From Saprospiraceae bacterium (lineage in GTDB: Bacteria > Bacteroidota > Bacteroidia > Chitinophagales > Saprospiraceae): a stretch of DNA of 15,381 nucleotides. The position numbers and the translations under genes are program-made. Below the pieces are notes generated by a model, which saw only the letters and a program-made list of their open reading frames with translations, ran no database searches and had not been told where the DNA came from. Location: contig JADZFP010000095.1 of the NCBI GenBank assembly GCA_020849825.1, positions 1 to 15,381 on the forward strand, given 5' to 3'. Shown here in pieces: positions 5,762-12,741 of this stretch. Positions within the stretch are counted from its first letter, which is position 1. Each line of letters opens with the position of its first letter.

Positions 5762-6673
5762 ATGCGAACACTGTTTATCGCAGTGGCCTTGTTGGCATTC
5801 ATGCCTTCAATGTCGGCCTGCGACGTTTGCGGGTGTTCAATCGGGGGTAATTACTTTGGTATTTTACCCCAGTTTCACCGGCATTTTATCGGCTTGCGCT
5901 GGTCGGAGCAACAGTTCAATTCTTCACATACCCGTGCCGCGCTGTTGGCCGGCGACGATGTGACGGATGAACAGTTCCGCACAATCGACCTGCTGGCCCG
6001 TTTTTATCCCTGGCAACGCGTGCAAATACTGGCACTGGCGCCGTACCACGATTTTCAACGCACAGAGCACGGCCTCCCGATTCATACGCAAGGCATAGGC
6101 GACGTCTCCGTGCTCGCCAATTATATTGTATTCGACAGCGGCGACAGCCTGCGCAGGTCGTGGCGCCATACGCTCACCCTGGGTGGCGGGCTCAAATTAC
6201 CCACTGGCAAACATACCCTGTACAACACCGAAGGCGAATTGATACACCCCAATATGCAGCCCGGTACGGGCAGTACCGACTTTATGATTTCGGCGGCATA
6301 TACCCTGCGCAAAGGCGCCTGGGGCCTGAGCACCGACGGTATTGCCCGCCTTAATACCGCCAACAACGACGAATACCGCTTTGGCAACCGCCTGAGCGGC
6401 TCGGCCAAAATCTTCTACTGGAACAAAATAGGCCCATTTACCCTGTTACCCAACCTGGGCGTATTCAGCGATTACGCGCAACCCAACCGTGATAAAGGCG
6501 AAACGGTAGATAACACCGGCGGACTCGTAACGCTCGCAACCAGCGGCCTGGAAGTCTATACTGGTCGTTTCTCCATTGGATTCACTTATCAGATACCTGT
6601 TTATGAAAACCTCGGCGACGGCGCCATCGACGCCCGAAACCGCTGGATGGCAACGATTAACTACATTTTTTAA
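5762..6673 (+). CDS. Outer-membrane beta-barrel protein with N-terminal CxxCxC
   Basis: A 303-residue exported protein that reads as a transporter-type outer-membrane barrel (similar in style to the MetA-pathway/phenol-degradation barrel families). Alternating beta-strand segments run through residues 40-303, and the chain ends in NYIF with a terminal Phe, typical of barrel insertion. The leader (residues 1-19) ends in SMSA and is followed by CDVCGC (Cys20, 23, 25). Cys20 could be lipidated, or the three cysteines could form a metal or redox site at the periplasmic end. The LPTGKH and GTGSTDF turns are typical of this class. It lies 18 bp upstream of the MbnP gene, so the two are surely co-transcribed. 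A role in moving copper or a copper complex across the outer membrane is inference. Confidence 0.75.
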   Translation: MRTLFIAVALLAFMPSMSACDVCGCSIGGNYFGILPQFHRHFIGLRWSEQQFNSSHTRAALLAGDDVTDEQFRTIDLLARFYPWQRVQILALAPYHDFQRTEHGLPIHTQGIGDVSVLANYIVFDSGDSLRRSWRHTLTLGGGLKLPTGKHTLYNTEGELIHPNMQPGTGSTDFMISAAYTLRKGAWGLSTDGIARLNTANNDEYRFGNRLSGSAKIFYWNKIGPFTLLPNLGVFSDYAQPNRDKGETVDNTGGLVTLATSGLEVYTGRFSIGFTYQIPVYENLGDGAIDARNRWMATINYIF

Positions 6674-6691
6674 CCATTTCTATTATTTATC

Positions 6692-7507
6692 ATGCAAAAA
6701 CTTCTTTTCCCCCTGCTGGCCCTCTTCCTGCTCACGGCCCTGCCTGCCTGTAAAGACGACACTAAACCCGATCCCACTCCGACCGGATTCGGCGACGTGG
6801 TGATCGAATTTGAAAACCGCGCCGGCGACGAAACACTGGTATTCGGCAAAGACTACGTCAATGCCGCCGGCGAAACCGTCAATTTCAGCACTTTCAACTA
6901 CTTCGTCAGCAACTTCGTGCTCGTCTCCACCGATGGCACGGAATACGTTGTGCCCAAAGACGACTGCTATTTCCTCTGCAACGGCGACGACGCGGACTCC
7001 CGCGAAATCACGCTGACCAACATCCCCGCCGGCGACTACTCGCACATTCACTTTATGATCGGTGTCGACAGCGCCAAAAGCGTCAGCCCCGTGAGCGAGC
7101 GCACCGGCGACCTGGACCCCGCCGGTGCGGCCAGCGGCATGTACTGGAGCTGGAATGCCGGCTACATTTTTGTCAAAGTGGAAGGCACCTCCCCGCAGGC
7201 GCCGGTTGAGCCGAGCACCGGCCAGCGTATCTTCCAGTACCACACCGGTTTGTTCGGCGGTTTCAACAGCCCGACGCTCAACAACCTCAAAGAGGTACAC
7301 CTCGACGCACCGCACGAAGCAGCAGAGGTACGGGAGAACAGCGAAGCGCCGCACGTTCACATGTATGTGGATGTACTGGAAATGTTCACCAACCCGACCA
7401 ACATCAGCGTAGCCGCCAACCCGACCTCGCACGCCGGTCCGTATTCCAAAACGGTGGCCGACAACTACGCCGACATGTTCTCCATCGACCATGTCCACAA
7501 CCACTGA
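6692..7507 (+). CDS. MbnP-family copper-binding lipoprotein
   Basis: A 271-residue protein of the MbnP family, first described in methanobactin operons but also found widely without them. As I recall, the partner MbnH oxidises a Trp of a conserved WxW motif to kynurenine, which helps form a copper(I) site. Here the motif is GMYWSWNAGYIFVKVEG, with Trp152 and Trp154. Other family traits are the NYFVSNFVL segment (about 69-77), a HIHFMIGVD block (118-126), GLFGG after YHTG (184), and HVHMYVDVLEMF (221-232). The leader ends at Cys20 in a good lipobox (ALPAC), followed by KDD, which suggests surface export. The C-terminus ends in a His-rich DHVHNH. A terminator-like hairpin follows at 7537. The MbnH candidate is at 9947, two genes away. 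Confidence 0.88.
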   Translation: MQKLLFPLLALFLLTALPACKDDTKPDPTPTGFGDVVIEFENRAGDETLVFGKDYVNAAGETVNFSTFNYFVSNFVLVSTDGTEYVVPKDDCYFLCNGDDADSREITLTNIPAGDYSHIHFMIGVDSAKSVSPVSERTGDLDPAGAASGMYWSWNAGYIFVKVEGTSPQAPVEPSTGQRIFQYHTGLFGGFNSPTLNNLKEVHLDAPHEAAEVRENSEAPHVHMYVDVLEMFTNPTNISVAANPTSHAGPYSKTVADNYADMFSIDHVHNH

Positions 7508-7536
7508 AGTTGAATTTTTTATTTGATAAGTTGGCC

Positions 7537-7564
7537 GGGCGGCGCAATGCTGCCCGCGCCTTTT
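7537..7564 (+). terminator. Probable terminator after the MbnP gene
   Basis: GGGCGGC (7537-7543) pairs with GCTGCCC (7549-7555), including one G-U, around a 5-nt loop. GGC (7533-7535) with GCC (7558-7560) may extend the stem, and four T follow. The T run is short, so read-through is possible. With the promoter candidate at 7610-7641 it splits the locus into two units. Confidence 0.5.
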
Positions 7565-7609
7565 ACCCTCGCTGTGGCGTATTCCTTTTTTAGATACGCT
7601 GCCCTCCAG

Positions 7610-7641
7610 TTTGACCGGATATGCAGTATTGACCATTTTTG
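7610..7641 (+). promoter_or_regulatory. Candidate promoter of the YHS-peptidase-MbnH unit
   Basis: TTTG at 7610-7613 and CATTTTTG at 7634-7641 are 20 bp apart, the expected -33/-7 layout with one mismatch in the -7 box (C for T). Transcription would start near 7648, giving a leader of about 73 nt to the ATG at 7721. The rest of the 213-bp spacer (7508-7720) shows only this promoter and the terminator before it. Confidence 0.42.
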
Positions 7642-7720
7642 CAGTATTTTACACCAAAACAACCCACCCGACAGTCCTGCATCCGTGTCATTTTTCTTGT
7701 TCTTATTAAATACAGTTATT

Positions 7721-7993
7721 ATGAAATTTCGTGTTTTTCTGAGCCTTTTTGCCCTCGTATTTGCCCTTGCCTCCTGCCAGCAACCGTCACAACCCCAATC
7801 GGGCTCAACTCCCAAGGCAGAAACCGTGGCGCTGGCCTCCGACACCGACCCCGTTTGCGGCATGAAAGTAGATGCCAGCGTGACCGACACCGCCCATTAT
7901 CAGGGAAAGGTTTATGGCTTCTGCAATGCTTCGTGTAAAGAAGAGTTTGCCGCCAATCCGCAAGAATTTCTCACCTCCTCATCCGGTCAGTAA
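7721..7993 (+). CDS. YHS-domain lipoprotein
   Basis: A 90-residue lipoprotein: leader with lipobox LASC (Cys19), a Pro/Gln/Ser linker to about residue 40, then a complete YHS domain. The domain shows DPVCGMKV (Cys46), HYQGKVYGFCNASC (Cys68 and Cys72) and FAANPQEFL. YHS domains occur in copper and heavy-metal ATPases and small metal-linked proteins, and are thought to bind metal through these cysteines. There are no acidic residues directly after Cys19, so it should stay on the periplasmic side, unlike the MbnP lipoprotein. The frame is open from 7523, but only the ATG at 7721 places the signal peptide at the N-terminus. Its stop shares one base with the next start (TAATG). Confidence 0.85.
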   Translation: MKFRVFLSLFALVFALASCQQPSQPQSGSTPKAETVALASDTDPVCGMKVDASVTDTAHYQGKVYGFCNASCKEEFAANPQEFLTSSSGQ

Positions 7994-9936
7994 TGAAATC
8001 CAAGTTGCTCCTCTGGGCCCTGCTCGCCTTCCCGCTGAGCCTGGCGGCCCAGGTTTCCGACCCGCTCGACCCCATCGTCGAATCTGAAAAAGCGCATTGG
8101 CTGCGCCACCATGCCCAGCCGCGCAGCGGCCTGAACAGCGCCGACAACCGAAGCGACATCCGCTACTGTCGCGTTCACTGGACGGTCGACCCGGCCGTGC
8201 GGTATATCCAGGGAGAAATTACCACCATCTTCGAACCGGCGGAAACGCTGACCAGCCTGGATTTCGATTTTTCAGAAGCCCTGACCATGGACAGCATCCT
8301 GTACCACGGCGCACCACTGTCGTTCGCCCACAATGGCGATCTGCTCACCGTCGAGTTCAATCAGGCCCTGCCTGCATTGTTGCCCGACTCCATCACCTTT
8401 TTTTATCAGGGCGAACCAACTTCCACGGGGTTCGGCTCATTTGAAGTGAACCAACACAGCGGCACACCCGTCCTCTGGACGCTCTCCGAACCTTATGGCG
8501 CCATGGAATGGTGGCCCTGCAAACAATCGCTGACCGACAAGATCGACTCCATCGATATTTTCATCACCGTACCGGAAGGCAACCACCCGGCCAGCAACGG
8601 CCTTTTGCAAGGCGAAGTGACTGCCGGCGGCTTTACCACGGCGCACTGGAAACACCGCTATCCCATCGCGGCCTACCTCGTTTGTATGGCGGTGACAGAT
8701 TATGCCACCTTCAATATCGAGGTGCCGTACGGCAGCGATACCACCTTGATGGTCAACTACATCTACCCTGAAAACCTGGCCGTGGCACAGTCCATGATTC
8801 CGGCGAATGCCGCACACATGCAGTTGTACAACGAACTGTTTGGCCTCTATCCTTTTCAGGATGAAAAATACGGCCACGCCCAGTTCGGCTGGGGCGGCGG
8901 AATGGAACACCAGACCATGACTTTTGTGGGCAATTTCGGGTACGAATTACTGGCCCACGAACTCGCCCACCACTGGTTTGGCGATAAAGTCACCTGCGGT
9001 TCCTGGGAAGACATCTGGCTCAATGAGGGCTTCGCTACCTACCTCAGCGGCCTTTGCTATGAATACCTGGCGCCCCAGCAATGGTATAATTTCAAATCGG
9101 CGCGAATCAGTTCGGCAACCAGCCAGCCCGACGGATCGGTGTGGGTCAATGACACCACCAGCGTCGGGCGCATTTTCAGCGGCCGGCTCTCGTATGCCAA
9201 AGGCGCTATGCTGCTCCACATGCTCCGCTGGGTAAGCGGCGACAGCGCTTTCTTCGCCGGCGTGCGCAACTACGTCGACGACCCGGCCCTGGCTTACCGC
9301 TACGCCCGCACCGCCGATCTGAAAGCGCATCTGGAAGCCAGCTCTGGTAAAAATCTCGATGCGTTTTTTGCCGACTGGTTCTACGGCCAGGGCTACCCCT
9401 CCTACGACGTCAGCTGGTCCAAATCGCCCTCGGCGCTGGTCACCATCAAACTGGAGCAAACACCCTCGCACCCCTCCGTTTCTTTCTTCGAAATGCCGGT
9501 GCCGGTCCGGCTGACCGACGGCGTGCACGACACCACCCTGGTACTGCCGCATACGTACAGCGGCCAGGTGTTTACGGCACAGCTCGATTTCAGCCCCACC
9601 GAACTCGTCTTCGACCCGGATCTCTGGCTCGTGAGCCGCAACAACCTGGTGCAGGAGGTTTCCGATACAGGCGGCCCCTTGCCGCAATTCACCCTCGACG
9701 TCGCCCCCAACCCGACGGCCGACGACCTGCATTTGCGCCTGCGCACCTTGTACGGCGAGCAGGCACGGATCAGTCTTTGGTCGGCCGACGGCAAACTCGT
9801 GCTGCAACAGGACGAACACCTGTCGCCCGGCGTCAATCTAATCACGTTGAGCACCGCCCATTTCTCCGCCGGCAACTATGTCGTCCGCATCGAAGGCAAA
9901 GACTGGCACGGCGAGCGTAAGGTGGTGCTTCATTAA
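7993..9936 (+). CDS. M1-family metallopeptidase with T9SS sorting domain
   Basis: A 647-residue secreted zinc aminopeptidase of family M1. A signal peptide (residues 1-20, LSLAAQ) is followed by the beta-rich N-terminal domain. The catalytic domain has the exopeptidase motif GGMEH (302-306), where the usual final Asn is His, and the zinc site HELAHH with His322, His326 and the third ligand Glu345, at the exact HExxH-x18-E spacing. The catalytic Tyr is probably Tyr401 in SYAKGA. The last 80 residues (from about 566: LDVAPNPTADDL, SAGNYVVRIEG, KVVLH) form a type A T9SS C-terminal sorting domain, so the enzyme should be surface-anchored or released. It overlaps the YHS gene by one base and lies 10 bp before the di-heme peroxidase gene. 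Its substrate and its link to metal handling are unknown. Confidence 0.92.
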   Translation: MKSKLLLWALLAFPLSLAAQVSDPLDPIVESEKAHWLRHHAQPRSGLNSADNRSDIRYCRVHWTVDPAVRYIQGEITTIFEPAETLTSLDFDFSEALTMDSILYHGAPLSFAHNGDLLTVEFNQALPALLPDSITFFYQGEPTSTGFGSFEVNQHSGTPVLWTLSEPYGAMEWWPCKQSLTDKIDSIDIFITVPEGNHPASNGLLQGEVTAGGFTTAHWKHRYPIAAYLVCMAVTDYATFNIEVPYGSDTTLMVNYIYPENLAVAQSMIPANAAHMQLYNELFGLYPFQDEKYGHAQFGWGGGMEHQTMTFVGNFGYELLAHELAHHWFGDKVTCGSWEDIWLNEGFATYLSGLCYEYLAPQQWYNFKSARISSATSQPDGSVWVNDTTSVGRIFSGRLSYAKGAMLLHMLRWVSGDSAFFAGVRNYVDDPALAYRYARTADLKAHLEASSGKNLDAFFADWFYGQGYPSYDVSWSKSPSALVTIKLEQTPSHPSVSFFEMPVPVRLTDGVHDTTLVLPHTYSGQVFTAQLDFSPTELVFDPDLWLVSRNNLVQEVSDTGGPLPQFTLDVAPNPTADDLHLRLRTLYGEQARISLWSADGKLVLQQDEHLSPGVNLITLSTAHFSAGNYVVRIEGKDWHGERKVVLH

Positions 9937-9946
9937 AACAACGACC

Positions 9947-10981
9947 ATGAACAAGATTTTACTCACAGGCGCCCTGTTGGCACTCCTGCTTTCATCCTGT
10001 GAAAAAGAAGATAAAAAAGAGCCGTTTGTCGGCCCCCAACTGCCTTCCAATTTCCCGCAGCCGGCGTACGACCTCTCGGCCAACCCGGTGACGGAGGCCG
10101 GCTTTGCATTGGGGAAAAAACTGTTTTACGACCCGATTCTTTCCCGCGACAACACCATTGCCTGCGCCGATTGCCATATTTCGTTCGCGGCATTCACCCA
10201 TCCCGACCACCCGACCAGCCACGGGATCGACAACCTGTTTGGCAAACGCAACGCGTTGCCGGTGCAAAACATGCTCTGGCGGACGAGCTTTTTCTGGGAT
10301 GGCGGCGTGCCCAACCTCGACCTGGTGCCGCTGAATCCGATCCAGAATCCGGTGGAAATGGATGAAAGTCCGGACGTCGTGCTCGAAAAACTCCGCAACC
10401 ACCCGGAATACCCGGGCTTGTTCCGCGAGGCTTTCGGCTCGGAGGAAGTAAATACCGCGCGTTTTTTACAAGCCATGTCGCAATTTATGGCCATGCTGGT
10501 GAGCGCCGACAGCCGCTACGATCACTACGTCAGGAAAGAGCCGGGTGGTGAAATGAGTGTGGAAGAACTGGCAGGGCTGGCAGTTTTTCAGCAAAAATGC
10601 GCCGCTTGCCACGCCACCGATTTATTCACCGACCAGTCGTTTCGCAACAACGGCGTCATCGACGATTTCAGCCTCGACAAGGGCCGGGCGGAAGTGAGCA
10701 CGTTCAGTGAAGACATCGGCAAATTTGCCGTGCCCTCGTTGCGCAATGTCGCGGCCACGGCTCCCTACATGCACAACGGCAAATTCAAAACCCTGGAAAG
10801 CGTGCTGGATCACTATGCCGGCGGCGGCGTAAAAGATTCGCCCACGCTCGACCCGCTCCTGCGGCAATCGGACGGCACGCTCGGTATTCCGCTCAGCACA
10901 GCGGAAAAGGCGCAATTGATCGCGTTTTTAAATACCCTGACCGACGAAACGTTTTTGCGCGACGCGCGCTTCGCGCAATAA
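9947..10981 (+). CDS. Di-heme cytochrome c peroxidase, MbnH candidate
   Basis: A 344-residue lipoprotein (lipobox LLSSC, Cys18, followed by EKEDKKE) of the bacterial cytochrome c peroxidase/MauG superfamily. It has two c-type heme sites, CADCH (73-77) and CAACH (218-222). Between them is the superfamily segment FFWDGG with NPIQNPVEM; Trp117 is a candidate inter-heme Trp. Near the C-terminus PSLRNVAATAPYMHNGKF carries Met275 at the place of the CCP heme ligand, where MauG has Tyr. The superfamily contains hydrogen peroxide reductases and protein-modifying enzymes such as MauG and MbnH. With an MbnP gene in the same locus, tryptophan oxidation in MbnP is a plausible role, but an ordinary peroxidase cannot be ruled out. 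The ATG at 9947 is chosen because it starts the signal peptide; the frame is open from 9878. Confidence 0.87.
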   Translation: MNKILLTGALLALLLSSCEKEDKKEPFVGPQLPSNFPQPAYDLSANPVTEAGFALGKKLFYDPILSRDNTIACADCHISFAAFTHPDHPTSHGIDNLFGKRNALPVQNMLWRTSFFWDGGVPNLDLVPLNPIQNPVEMDESPDVVLEKLRNHPEYPGLFREAFGSEEVNTARFLQAMSQFMAMLVSADSRYDHYVRKEPGGEMSVEELAGLAVFQQKCAACHATDLFTDQSFRNNGVIDDFSLDKGRAEVSTFSEDIGKFAVPSLRNVAATAPYMHNGKFKTLESVLDHYAGGGVKDSPTLDPLLRQSDGTLGIPLSTAEKAQLIAFLNTLTDETFLRDARFAQ

Positions 10982-11008
10982 TCAGGGCGGAAAAAAATTT
11001 GTCACCTG

Positions 11009-11047
11009 AAATGCGGCAGCCCGGCAAAGGCTTGCCGCATTTTTTTT
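11009..11047 (+). terminator. Strong intrinsic terminator after the di-heme peroxidase gene
   Basis: AATGCGGCA-GCC (11010-11021) pairs with GGCTTGCCGCATT (11029-11041) with a single bulged T, a 7-nt loop and a run of eight T (11040-11047). It closes the metal locus and separates it from pyrH. It also overlaps the upstream extension of the pyrH frame, which supports the start at 11107. Confidence 0.85.
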
Positions 11048-11048
11048 C

Positions 11049-11056
11049 GACCTTTG
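11049..11056 (+). promoter_or_regulatory. Possible -7 box of pyrH
   Basis: GACCTTTG matches TAnnTTTG with one mismatch and lies just after the terminator, about 50 bp before the pyrH ATG. The same terminator-then-box arrangement is seen after tsf. No TTG lies at the expected -33 position. Confidence 0.28.
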
Positions 11057-11106
11057 CCGTGCTAATCGCCCGCCCGTTTCTTTCCTGTCAAACGTTCTTG
11101 TTTCCA

Positions 11107-11823
11107 ATGAGCAAACTACGCTATCGTCGCATCCTGCTTAAACTTTCGGGCGAAAGCCTCATGGGTCGCCAAAAATTCGGCATCGAAGCCGACATGTTGC
11201 AGCACTATGCCCGCCAGATCAAAGAGTTACACGAAATGGGTGTGCAAATTGCCGTGGTCATCGGCGGCGGCAACATCTTCCGGGGCATCCAGTCGGAAGG
11301 GGCCGGAATCGAAAGCGTCACGGGCGACTATATGGGTATGCTCGCCACCGTCATCAACGGTCTGGCCCTGCAAAGCGCGCTGGAAAGCATCGGCGTGTAC
11401 ACCCGACTGATGACCGCCCTGAAAATGGAAAACGTGGCCGAACCCTACATTCGCCGCCGTGCCATCCGCCACCTGGAAAAAGGCCGCGTCGTGATCGCCG
11501 CCGCCGGCACCGGCAACCCCTACTTCACCACCGATTCCGCAGCGGCCCTGCGCGCCAACGAAATCAGCGCCGACGTGATCCTCAAAGGCACCCGCGTCGA
11601 CGGCATCTATACCGCCGACCCCGAAAAAGACCCCCACGCCGTCAAATTCGACAAACTGACCTTCGCCAAAGTCATCAGCCTGGGCCTCGAAGTGATGGAC
11701 ATGACCGCCTTTACACTCTGCCAGGAAAACAATATGCCCATCATCGTCTTCGACATCAATTCGCCCGACAACCTGAAACGTATCGTGGCCGGAGAAGCGG
11801 TGGGGACGCTGGTGGAAGGATGA
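11107..11823 (+). CDS. pyrH: Uridylate (UMP) kinase
   Basis: UMP kinase of the amino-acid kinase fold, making UDP from UMP with ATP in pyrimidine nucleotide synthesis. The 238-residue length is standard. Motifs in order are LLKLSGESLMG (10-20), VIGGGNIFRG (about 53-62), GDYMGMLATVINGLALQSAL, TGNPYFTTDSAAALRANEI (about 136-154), LKGTRVDGIYTADPEKDPHA, and a C-terminal GEAVGTLVEG. The frame is open from 10999, but the extension crosses the terminator and has no homology-like sequence, so ATG 11107 is the start. It usually lies directly after tsf and before frr; here neither neighbour is adjacent. The next gene begins 31 bp downstream. Confidence 0.97.
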   Translation: MSKLRYRRILLKLSGESLMGRQKFGIEADMLQHYARQIKELHEMGVQIAVVIGGGNIFRGIQSEGAGIESVTGDYMGMLATVINGLALQSALESIGVYTRLMTALKMENVAEPYIRRRAIRHLEKGRVVIAAAGTGNPYFTTDSAAALRANEISADVILKGTRVDGIYTADPEKDPHAVKFDKLTFAKVISLGLEVMDMTAFTLCQENNMPIIVFDINSPDNLKRIVAGEAVGTLVEG

Positions 11824-11854
11824 ATGGATTTTGACCATGGTTAATTAACTCAAT

Positions 11855-12736
11855 ATGAATCCAATGAAAACAGTTTTTTTTCTCCTTTTGGGAGTATGCC
11901 TCGCCCTTTCTTCCCCGCTTTTTGCCCAGCAGAGCCAGCCACTTGTTCAGGAGTTCGACAACGGTCTGATCAATTGGACGGAGCAATATGTTGAAGCCAG
12001 CGGTTTTACCATCATCGACCGTGTCAAGTATCCCAACGAACGCCAAGCCGTCGAACTGGCCCGTAAAGGTGCTTTGGCCGTTGCGCGAGCCAATCTGCTA
12101 GAGATTACCCAGAAAGTACAGGTCTATCGCAATACGACCGTGGTCAATCTGGTGACAGACAGCGATACTGTCCGGTCCAGGGTCGCCGGGGTGATTTCCA
12201 ACGCACTGCCCGTCGGGAAGGCCAAAGTTGATAGTGATGCGGTAACGGTAACGATCCGAATGCCGCTCTACGGCTCCAACAGCCTCGCTTCGGCTATGCA
12301 GCCTGTTGTGAGAAGCAAAATAGTAAAAACCGATACCCAGACAGCGCCGGGGGCAGAAATGCGCAGCTCGAAGTCGCCGGATTTGGGCGAGGTTTCATCA
12401 CTGCCCGTAGATCAGAACAGGTATGTTCTTCAATTCAAAGATGGAAAATTTACGCCATCCCTTTTCCCGGTCATGATGGATGAAGAAGGCAATCTTCTGT
12501 TTGATTATTCCTCAACCTACCAGGATATTTTGGGTAATAATGTACAGTATGTCAATATGGCCAGTGACCTGGCCCACGATTTGAACTGGCAAAAAGGGGT
12601 CGAGCTGATCGACGCGGTTCAGGGCAGTGATGGCGTCATCAGGGTAAAAACTTCCAAAAAAGCGGGGTTCAAACGCTTTTTGGATGGCGCCGCGAAGGTT
12701 GGTCGTTGGGTATTGCCGATACTTACCCTGCTCTGA
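11855..12736 (+). CDS. Secreted LPP20/FlgT-like domain protein
   Basis: A 293-residue exported protein of unknown function. The signal peptide covers about residues 1-25 (SSPLFAQ). Residues 63-140 follow the pattern of the LPP20 or FlgT N-terminal-like domain: AVELARKGALAVARANLLEI, then VRSRVAGVISNALPVG, then AVTVTIRMPLYG. The second half (about 190-240) holds a region of beta character with FPVMMDEEGNLLFDYS. Residues 148-188 are a polar linker. ATG 11855 or 11864 both give an acceptable signal peptide. It follows pyrH by 31 bp and may be read from the same promoter, though no functional link is apparent. Its stop lies 5 bp from that of the opposing gene. Confidence 0.68.
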   Translation: MNPMKTVFFLLLGVCLALSSPLFAQQSQPLVQEFDNGLINWTEQYVEASGFTIIDRVKYPNERQAVELARKGALAVARANLLEITQKVQVYRNTTVVNLVTDSDTVRSRVAGVISNALPVGKAKVDSDAVTVTIRMPLYGSNSLASAMQPVVRSKIVKTDTQTAPGAEMRSSKSPDLGEVSSLPVDQNRYVLQFKDGKFTPSLFPVMMDEEGNLLFDYSSTYQDILGNNVQYVNMASDLAHDLNWQKGVELIDAVQGSDGVIRVKTSKKAGFKRFLDGAAKVGRWVLPILTLL

Positions 12737-12741
12737 TCGGC

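Noticed and set aside
9878..9946. Upstream in-frame start for the di-heme peroxidase
   Set aside because: It would overlap the peptidase gene and bury the lipoprotein signal peptide 23 residues inside the protein.
4733..10981. True methanobactin biosynthesis operon
   Set aside because: I see no short precursor peptide, MbnB/MbnC-like genes, MATE exporter or TonB-dependent receptor; only MbnP- and MbnH-like proteins are present.
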